Source: Methylobacterium phyllostachyos (GTDB taxonomy: Bacteria > Pseudomonadota > Alphaproteobacteria > Rhizobiales > Beijerinckiaceae). From it: DNA of 64,000 nt. The first letter of the stretch is position 1; each line of letters starts with the position of its first letter. Both the position numbers and the translations under genes were made by a program. Positions 17,524-25,217 of the stretch are shown piece by piece. Location of the stretch: assembly GCF_900103445.1 (NCBI RefSeq), contig NZ_FNHS01000021.1, positions 17,299 to 81,298 of the forward strand, given 5' to 3'. Below the pieces are notes generated by a model that ran no database searches, was not told the origin of the DNA, and saw nothing but the letters and a program-made list of their open reading frames with translations.

Positions 17524-18087
17524 TTAATAGGCGCCCTTCTTGCCGACGCCGGCGAAGGTGAAGTCCTGCACGACGTCGAAGGGCTCGAACCACGGGCCGA
17601 CCCCCGTCTCCTTGTCGACGTGGCGGCCGAAATGGCCGTCCTTGCCGGGGGGCGCAACCGTGACCTTCAGGCGATAGCGACCGGGGCCGAACAGCTTGAC
17701 GTTGTCGCCGTAATGCGGCCCGTCATTGGCGACCATCGGCATCAGCATGCCGGCGACCTTCTGGTCGGTCGGCTTGTCGCCGTCGAGCTTCACCGCCTCG
17801 AAGTGTACGTCGAGCGCCGGCACCCAATCGCCCTCGGCGAAGCCGTTGCGGTTGTCCTTGGCGGCGCGGATATCCGTCTCGAGGTGGATGTCTGACTGCG
17901 CGGCCGCGCGCATCATGCCGGCAGGCTCCATTTCGATCGGCTGGAGGTAGACGGCCGCGACCTCCAGGCCGTTGCGCGTCACGTGCGGGCCGATCGGCAC
18001 TTCCTTGGCTGCGGCGGATCCCGCGATTACGAGGGCGGCGGCCGCGGCGAGGCCACGGAGAAGCGATGGGGCGATAGAGGCGCGCAT
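17524..18087 (-). CDS. ftrA: P19/Tpd-like periplasmic iron-binding protein
   Basis: A 187-residue exported protein of the P19/FtrA family that binds iron (with copper) in the periplasm. A signal peptide (about 1-27, ending GSAAA) precedes the family core: VAAVYLQPIEMEPAGMM, QSDIHLETDIRA, MLMPMVANDGPHYGDNVKL and GRHVDKETGVGPWFEPFDV. The Met, His and acidic residues expected at the metal site are visible. It is first in the operon, only 16 nt ahead of the cupredoxin gene. The family is known from Campylobacter, Escherichia and Brucella iron uptake at low pH or low iron. Confidence 0.9.
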   Translation of the reverse strand: MRASIAPSLLRGLAAAAALVIAGSAAAKEVPIGPHVTRNGLEVAAVYLQPIEMEPAGMMRAAAQSDIHLETDIRAAKDNRNGFAEGDWVPALDVHFEAVKLDGDKPTDQKVAGMLMPMVANDGPHYGDNVKLFGPGRYRLKVTVAPPGKDGHFGRHVDKETGVGPWFEPFDVVQDFTFAGVGKKGAY

Positions 18088-18453
18088 GCCTCAGCACATA
18101 GACTCTCACGTCCGAAGTTCAAACAGGAATCGCACAAGCATCAAATAATAACAATTCTAATCTGAAGGCCTTTCGAGGTGCTGCGCCTGTATTTCCCAGT
18201 CTCAGTCTCGCCGACGGCCGATTGTAATCTGTCGTCCCGAAGACTTTTCGCCCCTCTGTGGCCGCCCGGATCTTGACCGGCGGGGCGATCTCGGGATCGT
18301 CATGCAACTGCCACGCTAGGGGCCGAGAAGGTGACCGAGGAACGGAAGCAGCGATGCCGCACCTGCGACACCGCGTTCGCCGCGCCGGCGCGCCGTGGCT
18401 TGCGCGGAAGCGAAGCGGGTTTTAGCAAAAGCTATATTGTTGCTGTGAGTCGT
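18088..18453. other. Intergenic region between the iron operon and a divergent porin gene
   Basis: No gene is supported. A distinctly AT-rich stretch (about 18118-18165) lies just upstream of the iron operon and probably contains its promoter. On the minus strand it includes TTAGAATTG, one recognisable half of an Irr-type site, but the second half is poor. TATATT at 18433-18438 is too close to the porin start for a normal leader. Confidence 0.4.
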
Positions 18454-20610
18454 ATGAGCATCCGTCCCGCGTCCTCGGTTCGAGCACGATCCCAGATCCG
18501 CATCCCGGCCTTGCCCCAGGTCGCGGCTCTCCTGCTGACGCCTGCGATCACGGCACCCGCGGTTGCGGCGGACCTCGCAGCACCGCGTCCGGCGGCGGAG
18601 GTGGCCGCCTACACCGATTGGTCGGGCGGTTACATCGGCCTCGAGGGCAGCGCGGGCGGCTCCTACGGAGCCTACACGTTCGGCCCGACGACAATCGGCG
18701 GGCGGCCGGTGCCGGCCTTCAAGAGCGGCGATTCGACGGGACGCAGTGACCAGGGGCGGAACGCCACCACAGCAGTGGGCGGCCTGTTCGGCGGCTGGAC
18801 CTGGCAGACTGGCCCGTGGGTCTACGGCGTCGAGGCCAGCCTCGACGCGGCGAACCTGAAGCGGCCGGTCCCCTCGACCATCGCGGGCTTCGGCTACGCG
18901 GATGTCGATCCGGCCTTCAACATCGTGCGGGCCAAGACCGACCTCTACGGCACCGTGCGCGCGCGGCTCGGCTACAGCTTCGAGCGCTACCTGATCTACG
19001 GCGCCTTCGGCCTCGCTGGCGCCAATGCGCGCTTCCTCGCGACCTATCCGGATCTCGATACGGGCGGTCAGGCTACGGCGCAGCGGGAACTCGGCTATCT
19101 CGGCTTCACCCTCGGCGCGGGGGTGCAATATGCCGTCAGCGACCATCTCGCCCTCGGAATCGACTACCGCTACATCGATCTCGGCGGCAGCCGGCGCTTT
19201 CCGTTGGGCGCAGTGCCCGGAGACCAGGGCGGCCCAGTCTCGACCCGGGCGAGCTTCACGTCGAACCAGATGTTCCTGCGGCTGATGTGGTTCCCGGACG
19301 GGCTGAGGGTGCCGCCCGACCCGGACGAGACCGCCCCGCACGATCCGGACAACGGCGATACCGGCCGCTTCTCGCTGCACGGGCAGACCACCCTGATCGC
19401 GCAGGGGGTGCCGGGCTTCCGCTCACCCTACGAGGGCGCGCAGAGCCTGATCCCCCATCAGGCGCGGCAGACCACCACGGCCACGATCTTCCTCGGGTTC
19501 AAGCTCAGCGATACGACCGAGCTCTACTACAATCCCGAGTTCAGCCAGGGCTTCGGCTTGTCGCGGACGCTGGGGGTGGCCGGCTTCGTCAACGGCGAGG
19601 CGCAGAAGGCCGGCGCCCCGTTCCCGAAGCTGCGCTCGAACCGCTACTACGTGAAGCAGACGATCAATCTCGGCGGCGAGACCGTGGAGGTGCCGGACGG
19701 GCCGAATCAGGTCGCCACCCGCTACGATGCCGAGCGGATCACCCTGATCGCCGGCAAGTTCGCGCTGGGCGACTTCTTCGACGGCAACATCTACGCGCAC
19801 GATCCGCGGGTGGACTTCTTCAACTGGTCGCTGTGGGGCTCCTCGGCCTGGGACTTCCCGGCCAACCTCCCCGGCTTCACGCAGGGTGTCTACGCCGAGT
19901 ACAACCGGCCGGAATTCGCGATCCGCGCCGCCTACACCCAGGTGCCCAAGGAGCCGTCGAGCGACGTGCTCGACCCGCGGGTGTTCCGCCGCGCCGGTCT
20001 CAACGCCGAGTTCGAGCAGCGCTACGTCCTGCCGGGGCTGGAGCAGCCGGGCAAGCTGCGATTCGGGTTCTTCTCGAATGTCGGCGTCTCGGCCAACAAC
20101 CGGGAGGTCGTGACGCTGACGCAGCTCGGCGCCTTCGACGACATCAATGACGCGGCGGCAGCGACGCGGCGCCCCCGGCGCAAGACCGGCGGCTACATCA
20201 ATCTGGAACAGGCGCTGACGCCGGAACTCGGCCTGTTCGCCCGGGCCAGCCTGAACGACGGGCGCACCGAGAACATCTCGTTCACCGATATCGACCAGAG
20301 CTTTTCCGGCGGCCTGTCGCTGAAGGGCAAGGCCTGGGACCGGCCGGACGACACGATCGGGATCGGTGCGGCGATGAACGGGCTCTCGCCCTCGCACCGG
20401 GCGGCCTTCGCGGCGGGCTTCTACGGGCTGCTGATCGGCGACGGGCGGCTCAACTACGGCACCGAGCGGGCGCTGGAGACCTACTACGCCCTGAACCTGA
20501 CCAAGTTCGTGACCCTGACCTTCGACTACCAGTTCATCAACAACCCCGGCTACAACCGCGACCGCGGGCCGGCCCACTTCTTCGCCTCTCGGTTGCACGC
20601 GGATTTCTGA
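18454..20610 (+). CDS. Two-barrel outer-membrane protein: Omp25-like domain fused to an OprB-type carbohydrate porin
   Basis: A 718-residue exported protein. After a signal peptide (ending APAVAADL, about residue 39), residues 45-290 resemble the Omp25/OmpA-like beta-barrel proteins of alphaproteobacteria (YTDWSGGYIGLEGSAGGSYG, VYGVEASLDAANL, GVQYAVSDHLALGIDYRYID). A Pro/Asp-rich linker (PPDPDETAPHDPDNGDTG) leads to an OprB-family carbohydrate porin (FSLHGQTTLIAQGVPGFRSP, GYINLEQALTPELGLFARAS), ending in the terminal Phe typical of outer-membrane barrels. There is no frameshift between the parts. The ATG at 18454 begins a good signal peptide; earlier in-frame starts do not. Transport substrate is unknown. 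Confidence 0.87.
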   Translation: MSIRPASSVRARSQIRIPALPQVAALLLTPAITAPAVAADLAAPRPAAEVAAYTDWSGGYIGLEGSAGGSYGAYTFGPTTIGGRPVPAFKSGDSTGRSDQGRNATTAVGGLFGGWTWQTGPWVYGVEASLDAANLKRPVPSTIAGFGYADVDPAFNIVRAKTDLYGTVRARLGYSFERYLIYGAFGLAGANARFLATYPDLDTGGQATAQRELGYLGFTLGAGVQYAVSDHLALGIDYRYIDLGGSRRFPLGAVPGDQGGPVSTRASFTSNQMFLRLMWFPDGLRVPPDPDETAPHDPDNGDTGRFSLHGQTTLIAQGVPGFRSPYEGAQSLIPHQARQTTTATIFLGFKLSDTTELYYNPEFSQGFGLSRTLGVAGFVNGEAQKAGAPFPKLRSNRYYVKQTINLGGETVEVPDGPNQVATRYDAERITLIAGKFALGDFFDGNIYAHDPRVDFFNWSLWGSSAWDFPANLPGFTQGVYAEYNRPEFAIRAAYTQVPKEPSSDVLDPRVFRRAGLNAEFEQRYVLPGLEQPGKLRFGFFSNVGVSANNREVVTLTQLGAFDDINDAAAATRRPRRKTGGYINLEQALTPELGLFARASLNDGRTENISFTDIDQSFSGGLSLKGKAWDRPDDTIGIGAAMNGLSPSHRAAFAAGFYGLLIGDGRLNYGTERALETYYALNLTKFVTLTFDYQFINNPGYNRDRGPAHFFASRLHADF

Positions 20611-20654
20611 ACGCGGCGGGGACCGACTTCCGGCCGAAGGGCTTCGTGCCGCAG

Positions 20655-20747
20655 CCGTCCCTGCGAGCGGCGCGACGCAACCCAGTGCACCACGATAGCC
20701 GGTGCCGCGCTTCCCTGGATCACTTCGCTGCGCTCGTGATGATGGGC
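20655..20747. repeat. Dispersed inverted-repeat element, copy B
   Basis: The left arm CCGTCCCTGCGAGCGGCG and right arm CCCTGGATCACTTCGCTGCG match copy A in order and spacing with substitutions. It again lies between convergent genes. Confidence 0.7.
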
Positions 20748-20784
20748 GGGGCAGCTGCACCGATTGCCCTGATCGGCCGCTGTG

Positions 20785-21519
20785 TCAGTCCACCTCCAGA
20801 ACTGTCACCCCGAAAATCTCCTCGAAGGCAGCGCGGAGTTGCATGTCGACCTCGGCCATACTGACCGGCAAGCCCAGATCGACGAGGCTCGTCACCCCGT
20901 GTTGGCGCACGCCGCAGGGTACGATGCCGTCGAAATGGGAGAGGTCCGGCTCGACGTTCAGGCTGATACCGTGAAAACTCACCCAGCGGCGCACCCGGAT
21001 GCCGATCGCCGCGATCTTGTCCTCGACCCCCTGCCCTTTCTCGGGACGGCGCACCCAGACGCCGACGCGGTCCTCCCGGCGCTCGGCACGGACGTTGAAG
21101 GCCGCGAGCGTCTCGATTAGCCACGCCTCCAGGCTCGCCACGTAGGCGCGCAGGTCGCGGCTGCGCCGGCCGAGGTCGAGCATCACGTAGGCCACGCGCT
21201 GGCCGGGCCCGTGATAGGTGTATTGCCCGCCCCGCCCCGTCGCGTAGACCGGAAAGCGCTCCGGCGCCACGAGATCCTCAAGGCGGGCCGACGTCCCGGC
21301 CGTATAAAGCGGCGGGTGCTCCAGCAGCCAGACGCATTCGGGCGCTGCGCCGCGGGCGATCGCTTCGGCCCGCGCCTCCATCCAGGCGACCGCTACCTCG
21401 TAACCCACGGGTGCGTCGCTGACGCGCCAGTGCACCGGATCGGAGCCAGGCTCCTTCGGGAAGGCGAGCGGACTGACCGCGAGGCGGGGCGCGTTTACCA
21501 AGGGTTCACCATCCTGCAC
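20785..21519 (-). CDS. lipB: Lipoyl(octanoyl) transferase LipB
   Basis: This enzyme transfers octanoate from acyl carrier protein to lipoyl domains of 2-oxoacid dehydrogenases and the glycine cleavage system, the first step of lipoate synthesis. It has 244 residues. Family signatures are WLLEHPPLYTAGTSA, the RGGQYTYHGPGQRVAY loop, the catalytic Lys in EDKIAAIGIRVRRWVSFHG, and the catalytic Cys in GIVPCGVRQHGVTSL near residue 200. The N-terminus is somewhat longer than in Escherichia coli; a later start is possible. It is divergent from the FliN-like gene and convergent with the porin gene. Confidence 0.95.
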   Translation of the reverse strand: MQDGEPLVNAPRLAVSPLAFPKEPGSDPVHWRVSDAPVGYEVAVAWMEARAEAIARGAAPECVWLLEHPPLYTAGTSARLEDLVAPERFPVYATGRGGQYTYHGPGQRVAYVMLDLGRRSRDLRAYVASLEAWLIETLAAFNVRAERREDRVGVWVRRPEKGQGVEDKIAAIGIRVRRWVSFHGISLNVEPDLSHFDGIVPCGVRQHGVTSLVDLGLPVSMAEVDMQLRAAFEEIFGVTVLEVD

Positions 21520-21604
21520 CGATGGTCGAAGCCTTCAACATCCGCGGCCGTCGGTTGCAAGTCTTCGACGGGCAGGGTTCGGCTGCGAGACGGGGTGATG
21601 AGCG

Positions 21605-21910
21605 GTGGCGGTCTTCGAGTCGCTGAAGGTCGATCTGACGGTGGTGCTGGGCCGCACCCGCATGCCGCTGCACATGCTGCTGCGCATGGGCCGCGGCGCC
21701 GTGATCGAGCTGGACGCCAGCGACAGCGACATGGTCGAGATCCTGGCCAACGATCATCCGATCGCCCGCGGCCAGATCGTGGTGACCGGCGACCGCATCT
21801 CCGTCGAGGTGACGGAGCTGATCCGCAAGGCGGCCTCGATCGTGGAGCCCGGCGCCAGCATCGGCGACGGCGCGGCCTCGCTTCTGGAGAGCGGCTACGA
21901 ATCCGCGTGA
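21605..21910 (+). CDS. Lone FliN-like SpoA-domain protein
   Basis: A 101-residue protein consisting almost entirely of a SpoA/FliN C-terminal domain (LKVDLTVVLGRTRMPLHMLL, GAVIELDASDSDMVEILAND, ARGQIVVTGDRISVEVTEL). FliN forms the flagellar switch C-ring and its relatives the type III secretion sorting platform. No flagellar or injectisome genes are nearby, and the length lacks the N-terminal extension of many FliN proteins. The start is a GTG at 21605 with a weak ribosome site. It could be a true switch protein encoded away from the main flagellar cluster or a paralogue with another role. Confidence 0.85.
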   Translation: MAVFESLKVDLTVVLGRTRMPLHMLLRMGRGAVIELDASDSDMVEILANDHPIARGQIVVTGDRISVEVTELIRKAASIVEPGASIGDGAASLLESGYESA

Positions 21911-21928
21911 GCGGCTGAAGCACCCCAC

Positions 21929-22747
21929 CTACCGCGGCAGCTCAGGGCCGAGGATCGCCCGTATGGCCGGCGCGAGGGCGCTTGCGAGGCTGCGATGGTC
22001 GTCCGGCGACAGGTGCAGCCCATCCGCCCCATGGGCGGCCCCACCGATGGCTGACGCGGCGTCGACGCATGGCAGCCCGGCCTCCGCCGACGCGCGCTGG
22101 AAGGCGGACGCGAACTGAGCAGACTTCTCGCGACCGCCAGCATAGCGCCGATTCCAATCCTCGATCGGCAGGGTCGCGATCTGCACGGGTGAGACCAGCA
22201 GGGCCTTCGGAGCCGGATAGGCGGTTCCGATGCCGCCCGACGCGGCCTGCACCTGCCGGGCCAGCATAACGGCGGCCGCCGCGATCGCGTCCGGCTGCCG
22301 CTGGTAGCGGGCCTGAAGGTCGTTGGTGCCGAGCATGATGACGACCAGATCGAGCGGCATATGGGCCGCCAGGGCGGCTGACAGATGCTTGAGGCCGTTG
22401 AACGTGTCCGGGCGGATGACGCTGCCTGGCCAATCCTCCCCATCGAGATCGGTGGTGCGCAGATTGAGGCCGTCTTCCACGATCTCGTAGCCGCTGCCGA
22501 GTTCCCGCTGGAGTAGGCCGGTCCAGCGCTGCTCCCGGGGATAGCGATGCGTCGGCTGGCCATCGGAACGCGCCACGTAGCCCCACGTGTTGCTGTCGCC
22601 GTAGACGAGGATCCGGCGCGGCTCCGCTCTGGCCAGATTCGCTGTGCCGAATAGAGCGCTGATCGCCAGCGTCCCGATTGTCGTAGCGATGCGCCAGCTC
22701 AACCTCGACCCCCATTTTTTGTAACGATCACTGCGAAAATGACCCAT
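21929..22747 (-). CDS. Exported SGNH/GDSL-family hydrolase (arylesterase-like)
   Basis: A secreted or periplasmic esterase of 272 residues. A signal peptide (about 1-41, ending NLARAE) is followed by block I YGDSNTWGY with the nucleophile Ser52. Block III is VVIMLGTNDLQARY and block V is DGLHLSPDDH with the catalytic Asp/His pair. The GDSNTWG form is typical of arylesterase/acyl-CoA thioesterase I relatives. It shares a 40-bp divergent intergenic region with a TetR regulator, a common arrangement for a regulator and its target. The native substrate is unknown. Confidence 0.9.
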   Translation of the reverse strand: MGHFRSDRYKKWGSRLSWRIATTIGTLAISALFGTANLARAEPRRILVYGDSNTWGYVARSDGQPTHRYPREQRWTGLLQRELGSGYEIVEDGLNLRTTDLDGEDWPGSVIRPDTFNGLKHLSAALAAHMPLDLVVIMLGTNDLQARYQRQPDAIAAAAVMLARQVQAASGGIGTAYPAPKALLVSPVQIATLPIEDWNRRYAGGREKSAQFASAFQRASAEAGLPCVDAASAIGGAAHGADGLHLSPDDHRSLASALAPAIRAILGPELPR

Positions 22748-22787
22748 CTTGCCTGTGGGGAGTCAAGCCCCTATTGCAGCAATCGCT

Positions 22788-23423
22788 ATGGAAATCAGCG
22801 CGCCTGAGGGCCGACGGCTGCGCGGCCGTCCGCGCCAGTTCGACCGCGACAAGGCCGTCGCGACGGCGCTGACGCTGTTTCAGCAGCGCGGATACGAAGG
22901 CACATCGATCGCCGACCTAACCAGGGCCATCGGCATCTCGGCGACCAGCCTCTACGGCGTCTTCGCAAGCAAGGAAGCGCTCTTCGAAGAAGCGGTCGAA
23001 CTCTATCGGAAGCGTGACGGCGCGTTCGCCGAAGCCGCGTTGGATCGATCGGGCTCTGTGCAGGAGGCAGTCCACGCACTCCTGATGGAGGCGGCGCAAC
23101 ACTACAGCAGGGGAAGCGGACCCCGTGGCTGCTTCATATCGCTGGGCGTTTTGTGCTGCGCCGTGGAGCATCGTGCCGTCGCGGATCGCATGGCGGCCCG
23201 GCGCCTTGCAGCCCGCGACAGGATCAAGATCCGGCTCGACCAGGGCAAGCAGGCGGGTGAATTGATAGACTCCGCCGACACGCAGGCCCTGGCAGCGTTC
23301 TATGCCGCGACGCTCCAAGGGCTCTCGATCCAGGCGCGGGACGGCGCAACGGAGCAGGCGCTTCGCCAGATCGCGGATCTGGCGCTCGCGCCCCTTCGCT
23401 CCAACCTTGTGTCGACGCGGTGA
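22788..23423 (+). CDS. TetR-family transcriptional regulator
   Basis: A 211-residue repressor-type regulator. The N-terminal helix-turn-helix (about 20-66) reads DKAVATALTLFQQRGYEGTS, IADLTRAIGISATSLYGVFA, SKEALFEEAV. The C-terminal ligand domain contains Cys-rich GPRGCFISLGVLCCAVEH and resembles the TetR_C_16/AcrR-like helices. The ATG at 22788 puts the recognition helix at the expected distance; a TTG at 22749 would add 13 residues. It is divergent from the SGNH hydrolase and probably controls it. Confidence 0.9.
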   Translation: MEISAPEGRRLRGRPRQFDRDKAVATALTLFQQRGYEGTSIADLTRAIGISATSLYGVFASKEALFEEAVELYRKRDGAFAEAALDRSGSVQEAVHALLMEAAQHYSRGSGPRGCFISLGVLCCAVEHRAVADRMAARRLAARDRIKIRLDQGKQAGELIDSADTQALAAFYAATLQGLSIQARDGATEQALRQIADLALAPLRSNLVSTR

Positions 23424-23432
23424 GCGAGACGC

Positions 23433-23476
23433 TTGTCGGCGGCGGAGCGATCTGTTATCCGCTGCGCCGCCGACAA
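23433..23476. repeat. 12-bp perfect inverted repeat after the TetR gene
   Basis: TTGTCGGCGGCG (23433-23444) and its exact complement (23465-23476) flank a 20-nt loop. It starts 10 nt after the TetR stop and may act as a terminator without a U-tract. Confidence 0.45.
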
Positions 23477-23545
23477 CGTCCGGCCTCCGGGATCTCCCGC
23501 GGGCCGCCTTTGTCGAGCGAGCGGACACGGGTCATCGCGTCCGAT

Positions 23546-23630
23546 GCGGCCATGGCGGAATTGGTAGACGCGCTAGCTTGAGGTGCTAGTCCCGCGAGGG
23601 GTGGAGGTTCGAGTCCTCTTGGCCGCACCA
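23546..23630 (+). tRNA. tRNA-Leu (anticodon GAG)
   Basis: The 7-bp acceptor stem (GCGGCCA with TGGCCGC), the D-loop AATTGGTAGACGCGC, an anticodon loop TTGAGGT (anticodon GAG, codons CUC/CUU), the long class II variable arm and the T-loop GGTTCGAGTCC are all present. The 3' CCA is encoded. It is complete, and no integrase or duplicated 3' end that would suggest an integration event was seen next to it. Confidence 0.97.
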
Positions 23631-23656
23631 ATCTCTTTTCTCGATAGAAAGAGATT
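23630..23656 (+). terminator. Hairpin directly after tRNA-Leu
   Basis: A 9-bp stem (AATCTCTTT with AAAGAGATT) and 9-nt loop begin at the last base of the tRNA. It lacks a clear U-tract and could be a terminator or a processing signal. Confidence 0.35.
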
Positions 23657-23796
23657 CGGTGCAAACCGACGGAATGGGGTACCCAACTGCCGAGCAGTGG
23701 CCCCGAACGACATCACGCACAGCACGGGCGGTCACACGGATCCGGGAAACCGGGAATCGTCGGCCTGCGGATGATGAGCATCCCGCCCGCACAGCC

Positions 23797-24069
23797 TTAG
23801 CGGCCTGACGTCGTACCGGACGTGCCGTGCTGGTATCCCGACGCGTTCGGCGGCCCCTTCATCTTGCCGTTCTGGCCAGCCGTGTTGTCCGGCGTGGTCG
23901 CGCCGGCCGTCCCGGTGGTCTCGGCCTTACCGAAGCCTGCAGCATTGGGTGATCCTTGCATCCGGGGCGTTGTACCGGATGCGCCGTTGGCGCCCGTAGT
24001 CTCGGCGGCCAAGCCGGCGGTTCCCATCGATAGCAGGCTCACGGCCGCGATCAGTGCGGTCTTTCGCAT
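23797..24069 (-). CDS. Small exported Gly/Thr-rich protein, function unknown
   Basis: A 90-residue protein that I do not recognise. It has a signal peptide (MRKTALIAAVSLLSMGTAGL, cleavage near AAE). A low-complexity mature part rich in Gly, Thr, Ala and Asn follows, with imperfect repeats (ETTGANGASGTTPRMQGSPN, KAETTGTAGATTPDN, KMKGPPNASGYQHG). The ATG at 24069 follows GAGGAG. Such proteins are common in Methylobacterium-like genomes and are probably periplasmic and disordered. Its neighbour upstream, the ComEA-like gene, ends about 100 nt before this gene's start codon on the opposite flank and lies on the same strand. Confidence 0.75.
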   Translation of the reverse strand: MRKTALIAAVSLLSMGTAGLAAETTGANGASGTTPRMQGSPNAAGFGKAETTGTAGATTPDNTAGQNGKMKGPPNASGYQHGTSGTTSGR

Positions 24070-24168
24070 GGCAGACTCCTCGGGCGTTCCACGATCACGT
24101 CTCGCGCGTGATCTGTGCATCAACGTCCGCGACCGCCGCCTGTTCACTGAGCGAGTCCGGCCGTCAGC

Positions 24169-24735
24169 CTATCGGACCGTGACCGCGTTCTTGATCGTGT
24201 CGTAATCGGTTCGTTTCAGGACGCGGCGCGACAGAAGCTCATCGGGCGAAGTATAGGGGCGGAACTCCACGATCCTTCGACCGATCATGCCGGCGCCGAG
24301 CCCGTTCAACTGCTCGACCGACGCCGTGTTGAGATCGACGCCCTCACCGGGCGGCACGGAGGGTTCGTGAGGGGTTCCGGGGGCCGTCTCGGTTCGCAGG
24401 CCCGTCGCGGACGCATCGTCGGGTTGCCGCGCGGGCGAACCAGGATCGGCCGACGGACGGGGCTGTCCCGACGGAACGGCCGGAGAAGCCGCGGACGGGT
24501 ATGATGCCGGGGGCATCGCCGCCATCCCCGAACCGGAGGGCGATCCCGGCGTGATGGCGCGAATGGATTGCCCCCTGGCATCCACGGGGGATCGCTGCTG
24601 CTGCGACAGCGGGATGCTGGCGGTCCGCTTGTCCGGGCCGACCTGAGTCCGCGGGCCGAACCCGATCCACAGGGCGGCCAGGATCACGGCGATCACCGCC
24701 AGACCGGCACTCACGGACAGAATAGATCGGGTCAT
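24169..24735 (-). CDS. Membrane-anchored helix-hairpin-helix protein, ComEA-like architecture
   Basis: A 188-residue protein with one N-terminal membrane helix (about 5-26, ILSVSAGLAVIAVILAALWI) and a long Pro/Ser-rich linker (about 60-130). A C-terminal helix-hairpin-helix domain reads VDLNTASVEQLNGLGAGMIG, then RRIVEFRPYTSPDELLSRRV and a final KNAVTVR. This order of anchor, flexible linker and HhH domain is that of ComEA, the DNA receptor in natural transformation, though similar proteins without known competence roles are frequent in alphaproteobacteria. Its ATG overlaps the stop of a short upstream frame (ATGA). Confidence 0.8.
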   Translation of the reverse strand: MTRSILSVSAGLAVIAVILAALWIGFGPRTQVGPDKRTASIPLSQQQRSPVDARGQSIRAITPGSPSGSGMAAMPPASYPSAASPAVPSGQPRPSADPGSPARQPDDASATGLRTETAPGTPHEPSVPPGEGVDLNTASVEQLNGLGAGMIGRRIVEFRPYTSPDELLSRRVLKRTDYDTIKNAVTVR

Positions 24736-25217
24736 GCCCCATCCTCTTTGGCGGCCCCGAGATAGGGTCGAAGCCGCAACACTCTCCGTGCTTCCTCAAG
24801 GATCGCGCGCGCCGATTCAAGGTTCGTCCGCTCCTCGCATGGCCTCGGCCTGGCGCGCCGCCGCCGTGGTTCGGGGTCGCACCGAGCCCCGGCAGCAATG
24901 GGCTCGCGCGCGGCGGCTTCCGTGCAGCCGTGCGCCGTCCGAAGCCGTGCCATGCGCCGGGACCGGCCGTGCCGCATTGACTTCGCAGCCGCACACCCGC
25001 ATATCGGCGATGCAGCGTCAGCGGCCGCCATGGCCCGCTTGAGGGGGCTGCGTGACGGATCGGGCGCCTCCCGGCGTGATCCGGCCCCCCTCTTCATAAC
25101 GTGCATGCACCCGGGCCGCCCCATCACGCGGGCTGCCCCCTGCCAACGGACCGGCCTGAACATGGCACCGCTCGCATGGCGAGGCGCCCGGCCGATCCTG
25201 CTGCATCGGATACATCC
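24736..25217. other. Intergenic region before the helicase gene, no confident gene
   Basis: On the minus strand a short frame ends RILEEARRVLRLRPYLG-like sequence and its TGA overlaps the ATG of the ComEA-like gene, so a small coupled upstream gene is possible. I see no good start codon with a ribosome site for it. The plus-strand frames here are basic and unconvincing. Confidence 0.35.

Noticed and set aside
23546..23656. tRNA-Leu as a mobile-element integration site
   Set aside because: No integrase, no repeated 3' tRNA end and no change in base composition were seen nearby.
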